Source of the DNA: Bosea sp. F3-2
Lineage (GTDB): Bacteria; Pseudomonadota; Alphaproteobacteria; Rhizobiales; Beijerinckiaceae
Assembly (NCBI RefSeq): GCF_008253865.1
Contig: NZ_CP042331.1
Span: forward strand, 2,852,001 to 2,916,000
Direction of reading: 5' to 3'
Length of the DNA: 64,000 bases
In this document: positions 34,113-43,079 of the stretch, piece after piece
Numbering within the stretch: the first letter of the stretch is position 1
Layout of the letters: each line of letters opens with the position of its first letter
Notes under the pieces: model-generated
The model's input: the letters and a program-made list of their open reading frames with translations, nothing else
Database searches by the model: none
Told to the model about the DNA's origin: nothing
Made by a program: the position numbers and the translations under genes

Positions 34113-34340
34113 ATGCACGACCTCGATCCTGAGCAGACCGCCGTGGAGCAGCTCGTCGGCCTGCCCGTCGCCGATGTCGAACGCGACCTGATCCTGGCCA
34201 CCCTGCGCGAGACCGGCGGCAACCGTACGCATGCCGCCAATCTGCTTGGCATCGCCATCCGTACGCTGCGCAACAAGATCAACAGCTATACGGCGGAAGG
34301 CTACGACGTGCCCGAACCGCTCCAGACGTCGGCGCAGTGA
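34113..34340 (+). CDS. Standalone Fis-type helix-turn-helix protein, FlbD-like
   Basis: The 75-residue protein is nearly all one Fis-type DNA-binding domain: VADVERDLILATLRETGGNRTHAANLLGIAIRTLRNKINSY. This sequence closely resembles the C-terminal domain of FlbD/NtrC-type sigma-54 activators, but there is no receiver or AAA+ domain here and no room upstream for one. The ATG at 34113 has AAGGA eight bases before it. It is coupled to a 78-residue unknown protein. It could be a nucleoid-type protein or a competitor at activator sites. Confidence 0.8.
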   Translation: MHDLDPEQTAVEQLVGLPVADVERDLILATLRETGGNRTHAANLLGIAIRTLRNKINSYTAEGYDVPEPLQTSAQ

Positions 34341-34576
34341 TGGCCATGCACCAGACTCCAGCAGGCGAAGTGGCGGCCGGCCATCTGGTCTCCTCGAGCA
34401 CCATGGCGGCACTGCTGCGCTGCCTGCTCCACAAGCGCGTGCTGACGCCTGCCGACATCCGGGAGATCTACGAGACGGCCCTTCTCCTGCTCGAACAGCA
34501 GCAGGCCGGGACGCCGGAGCATGCGGCTGCCTTCATCGCCGCGCGGGCCGCAATCGAGGACGGTCTCGCCCGCTGA
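34340..34576 (+). CDS. Small protein of unknown function coupled to the Fis-domain protein
   Basis: The 78-residue protein is mostly helical by composition, with VSSSTMAALLRCLLHKRVLTPADIREIYETALLLLEQQQ as its core. I do not recognise a family. The ATG at 34340 overlaps the previous stop as TGATG; GTG at 34337 or ATG at 34346 are alternative starts. The overlap and shared direction suggest that the two small proteins act together. No signal peptide or membrane segment is visible. Confidence 0.7.
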   Translation: MAMHQTPAGEVAAGHLVSSSTMAALLRCLLHKRVLTPADIREIYETALLLLEQQQAGTPEHAAAFIAARAAIEDGLAR

Positions 34577-34618
34577 GCGGTCCGCACCGTCGCGGCCTCG
34601 CAATGCGCCTGCGGCACG

Positions 34619-35473
34619 CTACTCCGCCGGTTCCTCGATGGTGGAGCGGAAGTCGCTGGCGGGGTAGACGCCCATGATCTTCATCTCCTTGGAGAAGAAG
34701 GTGAGCTCGTCGAGCGCGCGCCTCAGCGCCGGATCGTCGGGATGACCCTCGACATCGGCATAGAACATCGTCGCCGAGAACAGGCCGTCGACCATGTAGC
34801 TTTCCAGCTTGGTCATGTTGATGCCGTTGGTGGCAAAGCCGCCCATCGCCTTGTAGAGCGCGGCCGGGATGTTGCGGACGCGGAACATCAGCGTCGTTAC
34901 GGTCTTGGCCCCGCCCTGGCGGGCATATTCCGGATATTTCGAGAGCACGACGAAGCGCGTGGTGTTGTGCTTCTCGTCCTCGATATCTTCCATCAGGATG
35001 TTGAGGCCGTAGACATCAGCCGCGATGCGCGGGGCGATGGCGGCGCGGGTCACATCACCGGCCTCGGCGACTTGCCGGGCGGAGCCGGCCGTGTCGGCCG
35101 CGACCTCGGCCTTGAGGCCGAGCTTGCGGATGATCTTGCGGCACTGGCCGAGCGCATGGATGTGGCTCTGCACGGTCTTCACCGTCGCCAGCGTCGCGCC
35201 CGCCACACCCATCAGATGGAAGCGGATCGGCAGGAAATGCTCGCCGATGATGTGCAGGCCGGAACGCGGCAGCAGGTGATGGATGTCGGCGACGCGGCCA
35301 GCGATCGAGTTGTCGATCGGGATCATGCCGTAACGGGCCGTGCCGTCGCTGACGGCGGCGAGCGCATCCTCGAAGGTGGCGCAGGGCAGGAGCTCGCAGT
35401 CCGGAAACACCTGGAGAGCCGCCTGCGAGGAGAAGGCTCCGGGCTCACCCTGGTAGGACACAACGAAGGACAT
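34619..35473 (-). CDS. pheA: Prephenate dehydratase
   Basis: The 284-residue monofunctional enzyme converts prephenate to phenylpyruvate in phenylalanine synthesis. The catalytic domain covers about residues 3-180 and includes the TTRF motif at 171-174, and an ACT regulatory domain follows at about 193-270. The ACT segment reads KLESYM where many bacterial enzymes have the phenylalanine-binding ESRP. It lies nine bases after kdsB on the same strand, an arrangement common in alphaproteobacteria. Confidence 0.93.
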   Translation of the reverse strand: MSFVVSYQGEPGAFSSQAALQVFPDCELLPCATFEDALAAVSDGTARYGMIPIDNSIAGRVADIHHLLPRSGLHIIGEHFLPIRFHLMGVAGATLATVKTVQSHIHALGQCRKIIRKLGLKAEVAADTAGSARQVAEAGDVTRAAIAPRIAADVYGLNILMEDIEDEKHNTTRFVVLSKYPEYARQGGAKTVTTLMFRVRNIPAALYKAMGGFATNGINMTKLESYMVDGLFSATMFYADVEGHPDDPALRRALDELTFFSKEMKIMGVYPASDFRSTIEEPAE

Positions 35474-35481
35474 GGGGACTC

Positions 35482-36225
35482 TCAGGCTCCTGCACGGGAC
35501 TTCAGGATCGCGCGGGCGCGATCCAGATCATGAGGCGTATCGACGCCGAGCGGCACATCGTCGACGACGATGATGTCGATGCGCATGCCGTCCTCGACGG
35601 CGCGCAGCTGCTCCAGGCGCTCGCGCTTTTCCAGCGGCGAAGGCGGCAGCGAAACGAAACGGTCGAGCGCGCGACGGCGATAGGTGTAGAGGCCGATATG
35701 GTGGTAGAGCGGCCCCTCCCCGCCCGGCGCGGTGACGCGGGTGAAGTAGAGCGCCCGCATCCGGCCGGGGGAGACCTCGCTGCCGATCGCCTTGACGACG
35801 CTGGACTCCGTCTTCTCCTCCTCGCGGGTGATCACCGCGGCGAGCGTGACGATGTCGACGGCGGCGTCCGCGAGCGGCGCCACCGAGGCGGCGATCACGC
35901 GCGGATCGATGGTCGGCAGGTCGCCCTGGACATTGACGATGACGTCGTGCCGCCCCTGCGGATCGATCAGATCGGCGGCCTCCTTGATCCGGTCGGAACC
36001 CGAGGGATGATCCGAGCGGGTCAGGACAGCGCGGCCGCCGGCCTTTTCCACAGCCGCGACGATCTCCGGCGTGTCCGTCGCGACGGCGACCGGCCCCAGC
36101 CCCGTTTCCATCGCCCGACGCCAGACATGCACAATCATCGGCTCGCCGTTGATGTCGGCGAGCGGCTTGCCGGGCAGGCGCGTCGCCTGCATGCGGGCGG
36201 GGATCAGGATCAGCGGATTCGACAT
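35482..36225 (-). CDS. kdsB: 3-deoxy-manno-octulosonate cytidylyltransferase
   Basis: The 247-residue enzyme activates Kdo with CTP to CMP-Kdo for lipopolysaccharide inner-core assembly. It starts with LILIPARMQATRLPGKPLADINGEPMI, the nucleotide-binding motif of this family, and has DHPSGSDRI near residue 77 and VNVQGDLPTIDP near residue 99. It is the first gene of a pair with prephenate dehydratase and is divergent from a membrane cytochrome c gene, with a 203-base shared upstream region. Confidence 0.95.
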   Translation of the reverse strand: MSNPLILIPARMQATRLPGKPLADINGEPMIVHVWRRAMETGLGPVAVATDTPEIVAAVEKAGGRAVLTRSDHPSGSDRIKEAADLIDPQGRHDVIVNVQGDLPTIDPRVIAASVAPLADAAVDIVTLAAVITREEEKTESSVVKAIGSEVSPGRMRALYFTRVTAPGGEGPLYHHIGLYTYRRRALDRFVSLPPSPLEKRERLEQLRAVEDGMRIDIIVVDDVPLGVDTPHDLDRARAILKSRAGA

Positions 36226-36428
36226 GTTTCCGGGCGGGCTCGGCAGGGATGCGGTTGGATGCGGCGGTCGGCGTCAAAAAGTCTCAAAGCGGAGCGTGCT
36301 TATACGAGTTGCAATGAAGCGCGCAAAGCGGTTAAGCAACGGCGGAGGCTGGAGGCTTTCGAGACTCCGGCTATGCGCTATCTCGTCTCCCGGGCCTCGG
36401 CCGCGGAGGGCACCAAGGTTCGGATACG

Positions 36429-36968
36429 ATGAATATCGAAGCCAACAAGATCGCCGGCGCGGTTCTCTCCACGCTGCTCGTCGTGATGAGCCTCAACATG
36501 GCGGCGGGCATCGTCTTCGCGCCGAAGAAGCCGGCCGTTCCGGGCTTCGAACTGCCGAGCGAGGAGCCGGCCGCCGGCGGCGGTGGCCCCGCTGCTGCAG
36601 CGGAAGAGCCGATCGCGGTTCGCCTCGCCAAGGCCGACCCGGCCAAGGGCGAGAAGGCCGTCGGCGCCTGCAAGGCCTGCCACACCTTCGAGAAGGGCGG
36701 CGCCAACAAGGTCGGCCCGCATCTCTTCGGCGTCTATGGCCGCAACGAGGGCTCGGTCGATGGCTTCGGCTACTCGGCCGCGATGAAGGGCCGTAACGAC
36801 AAGAGCTGGGACGCCGACGCGCTCGACCACTTCCTGAAGAACCCGAAGGCCTATGTGCCGGGCACCGCGATGGCCTTCGCCGGTATCGCCAAGCCCGAGA
36901 CCCGCGCCGACGTCGTCGCCTATCTGAATTCGCTGGCGGATGCGCCCCAGCCGCTGCCGAAGCCCTGA
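36429..36968 (+). CDS. Membrane-anchored cytochrome c (CycM-like)
   Basis: The 179-residue protein has an uncleaved N-terminal membrane anchor (about residues 8-30), a proline- and alanine-rich linker, and a class I cytochrome c domain with CKACH (C81, C84, H85) and a probable axial methionine in PGTAMAFAG near residue 147. This matches cytochrome c552/CycM, which carries electrons from the bc1 complex to the aa3 oxidase in rhizobia and relatives. A clear intrinsic terminator follows. Confidence 0.92.
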   Translation: MNIEANKIAGAVLSTLLVVMSLNMAAGIVFAPKKPAVPGFELPSEEPAAGGGGPAAAAEEPIAVRLAKADPAKGEKAVGACKACHTFEKGGANKVGPHLFGVYGRNEGSVDGFGYSAAMKGRNDKSWDADALDHFLKNPKAYVPGTAMAFAGIAKPETRADVVAYLNSLADAPQPLPKP

Positions 36969-36997
36969 TCGGCGGGAGCTGCGACCATTTGCTTCAG

Positions 36998-37023
36998 AAA
37001 GCCGGGCCTCTGCCCGGCTTTTT
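36998..37023 (+). terminator. Intrinsic terminator after the cytochrome c gene
   Basis: AAAGCCGGGC, a CTCT loop and GCCCGGCTTT form a perfect ten-base stem that continues into a short T-run (TTTTTG). It is on the strand of the cytochrome gene and ends 30 bases after its stop. Confidence 0.85.
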
Positions 37024-37165
37024 GTTTGAGCGCGCCTTGCTCCCGCCTTCGGCTTGCCGGCACAATTCAATCGTTGCCGGCTCTTGCCGACGCTTGCCGG
37101 CCATTGCCGTAACCCTCCGCGCAGGCGAGATAGGAAAGCGGCGAATCAGACGGAGACGCGAAACG

Positions 37166-39034
37166 ATGGCGATGCGCATCACACGCCGCAGATTGCTGGA
37201 AGCCGCAGGCACTGCTGCGATCGCAGGAGCCCTGCCCGGACTTCCCAAGGCGGCGCGGGCGCAGGACGTCGAAACGCACGGTCTCTCGACCTTCGGCGAG
37301 CTCGCTTTGCCGCCGGACTTTCCGTATTTCGCCTATGTGAACCCGAAGGCGCCGAAGGGCGGCCTGCTCACGGTCCAGATCAAGCGCGGCGGCGGCAACC
37401 AGAGCTTCGACACCTTCAACACGCTCAACACCTTCGTCCTGCAGGGCGACGGCGCCGCCGGCATGGACGCCTGCTTCGACACGTTGATGGCCGGCTCCGG
37501 CGACGAGCCCGGCTCGGTTTACGGGTTGCTCGCCAAGAGCGTCGCGGTCTCCTCGGACAAGCTGACCTATCGCTTCCGCCTGCGGCCGGAGGCGCGCTTC
37601 CATGACGGCTCGCGTGTAACAGCCCGCGACGTCGCCTTCTCGATAAACATCCTGAAAGCGAAGGGCCATCCCTCCTACCGTCTCCTGCTCAACGAGCTCG
37701 TCTCGTCGGAAGCCGAGGGCGACGACATTGCGGTCGTGAAGTTCTCGCCGAAGCGCGGGCGCGACCTCCATCTCGTCATTGCCGGGCTTCCGGTCTTCTC
37801 CGAGAAATACTGGTCGACGCGGGACTTCACCGCCTCGACGCTGGAGCCGCCGCTGGGCTCCGGCCCCTACAAGGTCGGGCGTCTCGAGCAGGGTCGCTTC
37901 ATCGAGTTCGAGCGCGTGCCGGACTACTGGGGGAAGGACCTGCCGGTGAACATCGGCACCAACAATTTCGACCGGGTGCGCTGGGAGTATTTCCGCGACC
38001 GGCAGGTGGCCTTCGAGGCCTTCAAGAGCGGCGTCATCACCTTCCAGGAGGAGTTCACCTCGCGCATCTGGGCGACGGGCTACGACTTCCCCGCCGTGCA
38101 TGAGGGCAAGGTCAAGAAGGAAGCCCTGCCGAAAACCGAGCCCGTCGGCTCGCAGGGCTGGATCTACAACACCCGGCGCGAGAAATTCGCCGACCCGCGC
38201 ATCCGCGAGGCGCTGGGGCTTGCCTTCGATTTCGAATGGACGCGCAAGACCATCATGTTCGGCTCCTTCGAGCGCCAGACATCCTATTTCGAGAACTCGG
38301 ATTCCAAGGCGGTCGGCAAGCCTTCGCCAGAGGAGCTGGCTCTGCTCGAGCCCTGGCGCGGCAAGGTGCCCGACGAGGTCTTCGGCGAGCCCTTCCTGCC
38401 GCCGGTCTCGGATGGTTCGGGCAGCGATCGCAATCTGCTGCGCAAGGCCGACGAGATGCTGCGCGCCGCCGGCTGCAAGCGCGACGGCAATGTGCTGAAG
38501 CTGCCGAACGGCCAGCCCTTCGAGATCGAGTTTCTCGACTCCACCCCGGCGCTGCAGCCGCATACGCAGCCCTTCCAGGCCAATCTCAAGCGCCTCGGCA
38601 TCAACGCCACCTCGCGCCTCGTCGACCCGGCGCAGTATCAGCGCCGCCTCGACGAGTTCGATTTCGACATCATCAGCCGTGCGATGTCGGGCGGCGCGAT
38701 CCCGAGCGACACGCTCAGCGTCATCTACGGCTCCGAGGCGGCCAAGACCAAGGGCTCGCGCAATGTCGCCGGCATCAGCCACTCCGCCATCGATGCGATG
38801 ATCGAGAAGATCGGCCAGGCCAAGAGCTATGCCGAGGTCGTCGTCGCCGCCAAATGCCTCGACAGGCTGCTGCGGGCCGGGCGCTACTGGATCCCGATGT
38901 GGTGGAACGACGAGGAATGGCTGGCCTATTGGGACATGTACGACCGGCCGCAGACCAAGCCGAAATACTCCTCCGGCGCGCCCGCGATCTGGTGGTACGA
39001 CGCCGAGAAGGCCAAGCGGATCGGAAAGGCGTGA
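37166..39034 (+). CDS. yejA: Extracellular solute-binding protein of peptide/microcin C type (YejA)
   Basis: The 622-residue protein belongs to binding protein family 5. The N-terminus TRRRLLEAAGTAAIAGALPGL looks like a Tat signal. The mature part has HGLSTFGELALPPDFPYFAYVNPKAPKGG, typical of YejA. It gives the substrate to YejB, YejE and YejF, whose genes follow. YejABEF imports oligopeptides and microcin C in enterobacteria. The ATG at 37166 was chosen for the twin-arginine signal; the frame is open upstream through the terminator. Confidence 0.9.
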   Translation: MAMRITRRRLLEAAGTAAIAGALPGLPKAARAQDVETHGLSTFGELALPPDFPYFAYVNPKAPKGGLLTVQIKRGGGNQSFDTFNTLNTFVLQGDGAAGMDACFDTLMAGSGDEPGSVYGLLAKSVAVSSDKLTYRFRLRPEARFHDGSRVTARDVAFSINILKAKGHPSYRLLLNELVSSEAEGDDIAVVKFSPKRGRDLHLVIAGLPVFSEKYWSTRDFTASTLEPPLGSGPYKVGRLEQGRFIEFERVPDYWGKDLPVNIGTNNFDRVRWEYFRDRQVAFEAFKSGVITFQEEFTSRIWATGYDFPAVHEGKVKKEALPKTEPVGSQGWIYNTRREKFADPRIREALGLAFDFEWTRKTIMFGSFERQTSYFENSDSKAVGKPSPEELALLEPWRGKVPDEVFGEPFLPPVSDGSGSDRNLLRKADEMLRAAGCKRDGNVLKLPNGQPFEIEFLDSTPALQPHTQPFQANLKRLGINATSRLVDPAQYQRRLDEFDFDIISRAMSGGAIPSDTLSVIYGSEAAKTKGSRNVAGISHSAIDAMIEKIGQAKSYAEVVVAAKCLDRLLRAGRYWIPMWWNDEEWLAYWDMYDRPQTKPKYSSGAPAIWWYDAEKAKRIGKA

Positions 39035-39060
39035 TGGTGGAGCCTTACGCGGTCCCATCG

Positions 39061-39153
39061 CGTCATGGTCGGGCTTGTCCCGACCATCCACGTCTTCCTT
39101 CGGATAACGCAGTGTTCAAGACGTGGATGCTCGCCACAAGGGCGAGCATGACG
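39061..39153. repeat. Family 1 palindromic repeat, copy 4
   Basis: Begins CGTCATGGTCGGGCTTGTCC and ends GGGCGAGCATGACG, with inner arms CATCCACGTCTT and AAGACGTGGATG. It lies between yejA and yejB, 36 bases before the yejB start. Confidence 0.75.
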
Positions 39154-39188
39154 GAGAGCATGAAGCCGCGTACCTGCAGAGCTATCGC

Positions 39189-40274
39189 ATGCTGAGCTAT
39201 ATCGCCCGGCGCCTCGCGCTCATGGTGCCGACGCTGTTCGGCATCCTGCTCGTCTCCTTCGTCATCGTGCAGTTCGCTCCGGGCGGACCGGTCGAGCGCG
39301 TGATCTCGCAGCTCCAGAATCCGAACAGCGGCGCGGCCGACCGCGTCGGCGGCGGGCAAGCCGGCGATGCCGGGGCGCACAGCGAGACTTCGGCCTATCG
39401 CGGCGCGCAGGGGCTCGACCCCGCCTTCATCAAGGAGCTGGAGAAGCAGTTCGGCTTCGACAAGCCGGCGCATGAGCGCTTCCTGAAGATGCTCGGCGCC
39501 TATGCCCGCTTCGATTTCGGCCGCAGCTATTTCCGTGACGCGCCGGTGCTGCAGCTGATCAAGGAGAAACTGCCGGTCTCGATCACGCTCGGCCTGTGGA
39601 TGACGCTGCTCTCCTATGCGATCTCGATCCCGCTCGGCATCCGCAAGGCGGTGAAGGAGGGCTCGCGCTTCGACACCTGGACGAGCGCCGTCGTCATCGT
39701 CGGCTACGCCATCCCGAGCTTCCTCTTTGCGATCCTGCTGATCGTGCTCTTCGCCGGTGGTTCGTTCTGGCAGATCTTTCCGCTCAGGGGCCTCACCTCG
39801 GACAATTGGGGCGAGCTCAGTCTGTTCGGGAAAGTGACTGACTATCTCTGGCACATCACGCTGCCGGTTTTGGCGATGGCGCTCGGCGCCTTCGCGACCT
39901 CGACGCTGCTGACCAAGAACTCCTTCCTCGACGAGATCCGCAAGCAATACGTGCTGACCGCACGGATGAAGGGCCTCAGCGAGCGCGGCGTGCTCTACGG
40001 CCATGTCTTCCGCAATGCGATGCTGATCGTGATTGCCGGCTTCCCCGGCGCCTTCGTGCACGCGCTTTTCGCCGGTGCACTCCTGATCGAGACGATCTTC
40101 TCGCTCGACGGGCTCGGACTGCTTTCCTTCGAGGCGATCGTCAACCGCGACTATCCCGTCGTTTTCGCCAATCTCTACATCTTCTCGCTGATCGGCCTCG
40201 TCGTGCATCTGATCACCGACCTGACCTATAGCTGGGTCGACCCCCGCATCGATTTCGAGAGCCGGGAGGCGTGA
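39189..40274 (+). CDS. yejB: ABC transporter permease YejB
   Basis: The 361-residue inner-membrane permease starts with MLSYIARRLALMVPTLFGILLVSFVIVQFAPGGPVE, the usual N-terminus of DppB/YejB proteins. It has six hydrophobic helices and a cytoplasmic EAA-like loop, YVLTARMKGLSERGVLYGHVFRNAM, near residue 255. Unlike short DppB proteins it has the long periplasmic insertion after the first helix that is typical of YejB. The ATG at 39189 was preferred to starts inside the family 1 repeat. The next gene follows without a gap. Confidence 0.92.
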   Translation: MLSYIARRLALMVPTLFGILLVSFVIVQFAPGGPVERVISQLQNPNSGAADRVGGGQAGDAGAHSETSAYRGAQGLDPAFIKELEKQFGFDKPAHERFLKMLGAYARFDFGRSYFRDAPVLQLIKEKLPVSITLGLWMTLLSYAISIPLGIRKAVKEGSRFDTWTSAVVIVGYAIPSFLFAILLIVLFAGGSFWQIFPLRGLTSDNWGELSLFGKVTDYLWHITLPVLAMALGAFATSTLLTKNSFLDEIRKQYVLTARMKGLSERGVLYGHVFRNAMLIVIAGFPGAFVHALFAGALLIETIFSLDGLGLLSFEAIVNRDYPVVFANLYIFSLIGLVVHLITDLTYSWVDPRIDFESREA

Positions 40275-40276
40275 GC

Positions 40277-41452
40277 ATGAGCGACACGCTGATCGACGCC
40301 CCGCCGCCGGCCCTGCGCAGCGACATCCCGCTCGCGCCGGCCGAAGCGAAGCAAGGCTGGCTCAAGCTCTCGCCGATCAACCGGCGCAGGCTCAACAACT
40401 TCAAGGCGAACAAGCGCGGCTGGTGGTCACTCTGGCTCTTCCTCGCCCTGTTCGTGCTCTCGCTCTTCGCCGAGTTCATCGCCAACGACCGGCCGCTCCT
40501 CGTGCGCTACAAGGACGAGTGGCTGTTCCCCGTCGCGGTGAACTATCCGGAGGAGAAGTTCGGCGGCTTCCTCGCCACCACCGACTATCGCGACCCGGTC
40601 ATCGCCAAGGAGATCGCCGCCAATGGCTTCGCGATCTGGCCGCCGATCCGCTACAGCTACCGCACGCATAATCTCGATCTGCCGGTGCCGGCCCCTGCCC
40701 CGCCGACCTGGATGCTCAGCGGCGCGCAGTGCAAGCCGATCGCCGAGCGTACCGGCGGCGCGACCTGCCGCGACCTCGAATGGAACTGGCTCGGCACCGA
40801 CGACCAGGGCCGCGACGTGGTCGCCCGGCTGATCTACGGCTTCCGCATCTCCGTGCTGTTCGGGCTCATCCTCTGCGCCTTCTCCTCGGTGATCGGCATC
40901 GCCGCTGGCGCCATCCAGGGCTATTTCGGCGGCTGGACCGACCTGATCTTCCAGCGCCTGATCGAGATCTGGACCTCGATCCCGGCGCTCTATCTGCTGA
41001 TCATCGTCGCCGCGATCATCACACCCGGCTTCTTCGTGCTGCTCGGCATCCTCCTGCTGTTCTCCTGGGTGGCCCTCGTCGGTGTGGTGCGCGCCGAGTT
41101 CCTGCGAGCCCGGAACTTCGAATATGTCCGCGCCGCCCGCGCGCTTGGCCTCTCCAACCGCACGATCATGATCCGCCACCTGCTGCCGAACGCCATGGTG
41201 GCGACGCTGACCTTCCTGCCCTTCATCCTGAACGGCTCGATCACCACATTGACTTCGCTCGACTTCCTCGGCTTCGGCCTGCCGCCCGGCTCGCCCTCGC
41301 TGGGCGAGCTGCTGGCGCAGGGCAAGGCGAACCTGCAGGCGCCCTGGCTCGGCCTCTCCGGCTTCCTCGTGATCGCGCTGATGCTGTCGCTGCTGATCTT
41401 CATCGGCGAAGCCGTGCGCGACGCCTTCGACCCGCGGAAGACCTTCGCATGA
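40277..41452 (+). CDS. yejE: ABC transporter permease YejE
   Basis: The 391-residue permease has a polar N-terminus, one helix near residue 50 followed by a long periplasmic segment, and five more helices. The loop FEYVRAARALGLSNRTIMIRHLLPNAM near residue 280 is the ATPase contact. The long N-terminal domain with GTDDQGRDVVARLIYG identifies the DppC/YejE group. The ATG at 40277 has GGGAGG seven bases upstream; GTG at 40271 is possible. It overlaps yejF by four bases. Confidence 0.92.
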   Translation: MSDTLIDAPPPALRSDIPLAPAEAKQGWLKLSPINRRRLNNFKANKRGWWSLWLFLALFVLSLFAEFIANDRPLLVRYKDEWLFPVAVNYPEEKFGGFLATTDYRDPVIAKEIAANGFAIWPPIRYSYRTHNLDLPVPAPAPPTWMLSGAQCKPIAERTGGATCRDLEWNWLGTDDQGRDVVARLIYGFRISVLFGLILCAFSSVIGIAAGAIQGYFGGWTDLIFQRLIEIWTSIPALYLLIIVAAIITPGFFVLLGILLLFSWVALVGVVRAEFLRARNFEYVRAARALGLSNRTIMIRHLLPNAMVATLTFLPFILNGSITTLTSLDFLGFGLPPGSPSLGELLAQGKANLQAPWLGLSGFLVIALMLSLLIFIGEAVRDAFDPRKTFA

Positions 41453-43077
41453 CCGCGCCGCTGCTCTCCGTCGAAGACCTCTCCGTCGCCTTCCGCCAGG
41501 GTGGACGGGAGACGCTCGCGGTCGACCGCGTCTCCTTCTCGATCGCCAAGGGCGAGACGCTGGCGCTCGTCGGCGAATCCGGCTCCGGCAAATCGGTCTC
41601 GGCGCTGTCGATCCTGAAGCTCTTGAACTATCCGGCGGCGCATCACCCCTCCGGCAAGATCGTCTTCGACGGGCAAGACCTGATTGCGGCCAACGAGGAT
41701 GCGATGCGCAAGGTGCGCGGCAACGACATCACCATGGTGTTCCAGGAGCCGATGACCTCGCTCAACCCGCTGCACACGATCGAGCGGCAGATCGGCGAGA
41801 TCCTCGAACTGCACAAGGGCCTGCGCGGCGAGAAGGCACGCACCCGCACGCTGGAGCTTCTGGAACTCGTCGGCATCCGCGACGCGAAGAGCCGCCTCGA
41901 CGCCTATCCGCACCAGCTCTCCGGCGGCCAGCGCCAGCGCGTGATGATCGCGATGGCGCTCGCCAACGAACCCGAGCTGCTGATCGCCGACGAGCCGACG
42001 ACGGCGCTCGACGTCACCGTGCAGGCCCAGATCCTGAAGCTGCTCAAGGAGCTTCAGGCCCGGCTCGGCATGGCGATGCTGTTCATCACCCACGACCTCG
42101 GCATCGTCCGGCGCATCGCCGACCGGGTCTGCGTGATGCTGAAGGGCAAGATCGTCGAGCAGGGGCCGGTCAGCGAGATCTTCGCCAACCCGCAGCACGA
42201 CTACACCAAGCGCCTGCTCGCCGCCGAGCCGAAGGGCCGCCCCTCCCCCGTCCCGACTGACGCTGCGACGCTGCTCGAAGCCGGGCCGGTCAAGGTCTGG
42301 TTCCCGATCAAGTCGGGCCTGCTGCGCCGCGTCACCGGCCATGTGAAGGCGGTCGACGGCATCTCGGTGAAGGTCCGCGAAGGCGAGACGCTGGGTGTCG
42401 TCGGCGAATCCGGCTCGGGCAAGACGACGCTTGGCCTGGCGATCCTACGGCTGATCTCCTCGGAAGGGCCGATCGTCTTCCTCGGCGACCGCATCGACGG
42501 GCTCTCCAGCAAGCAGGTCCGGCCGAAGCGCAAGAACCTCCAGGTCGTCTTCCAGGACCCCTATGGCTCGCTCTCGCCGCGCATGTCGGTGGCGGAGATC
42601 GTGGCAGAGGGGCTCGCCATTCAGCAGCCCGACCTCACCTACCAGCGCCAGCGCGAGATCGTGGCGCAGGCGCTCGCCGATGTCGGCTTGGATCCCGCGG
42701 CGATGGACCGTTACCCGCATGAATTCTCGGGCGGCCAGCGCCAGCGCATCGCCATCGCGCGGGCCATGGCGCTCGATCCGAAATTCGTGGTGCTCGACGA
42801 GCCGACCTCGGCGCTCGACATGTCGGTGCAGGCGCAGATCGTCGAATTGCTGCGCGGCCTGCAAACCAGGCGCAAGCTGGGCTATCTCTTCATCAGCCAC
42901 GACCTCAAGGTCGTGCGGGCGCTCTCGCATCGGGTGGTCGTGATGCAGAACGGCAAGGTGGTCGAGGAAGGGCCGGCCGAGGCGATCTTCGCCCAGCCGC
43001 GCGAGGCCTATACCCAGGCGCTGCTGGCGGCTGCGCTCAATCTCGAAACCGCCAATGGCGGCGCAGTGAGGGACTGA
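41449..43077 (+). CDS. yejF: ABC transporter ATPase with two nucleotide-binding domains (YejF)
   Basis: The 542-residue protein joins two ATPase domains, as in YejF. Each has a Walker A (GESGSGKS near residue 43 and GESGSGKT near residue 316), a signature (LSGGQRQR and FSGGQRQR) and a Walker B (LLIADEPT and FVVLDEPT). It powers import through YejB/YejE. The frame is open far upstream inside yejE, but the ATGA overlap at 41449 marks the start. Phosphopentomutase follows two bases after its stop. Confidence 0.95.
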   Translation: MTAPLLSVEDLSVAFRQGGRETLAVDRVSFSIAKGETLALVGESGSGKSVSALSILKLLNYPAAHHPSGKIVFDGQDLIAANEDAMRKVRGNDITMVFQEPMTSLNPLHTIERQIGEILELHKGLRGEKARTRTLELLELVGIRDAKSRLDAYPHQLSGGQRQRVMIAMALANEPELLIADEPTTALDVTVQAQILKLLKELQARLGMAMLFITHDLGIVRRIADRVCVMLKGKIVEQGPVSEIFANPQHDYTKRLLAAEPKGRPSPVPTDAATLLEAGPVKVWFPIKSGLLRRVTGHVKAVDGISVKVREGETLGVVGESGSGKTTLGLAILRLISSEGPIVFLGDRIDGLSSKQVRPKRKNLQVVFQDPYGSLSPRMSVAEIVAEGLAIQQPDLTYQRQREIVAQALADVGLDPAAMDRYPHEFSGGQRQRIAIARAMALDPKFVVLDEPTSALDMSVQAQIVELLRGLQTRRKLGYLFISHDLKVVRALSHRVVVMQNGKVVEEGPAEAIFAQPREAYTQALLAAALNLETANGGAVRD

Positions 43078-43079
43078 GC

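Noticed and set aside
37067..39091. Minus-strand open frame of 674 codons antisense to yejA
   Set aside because: High GC leaves antisense frames open; the translation is rich in D, R, G and L without domains, while yejA on the plus strand has a clear family match.
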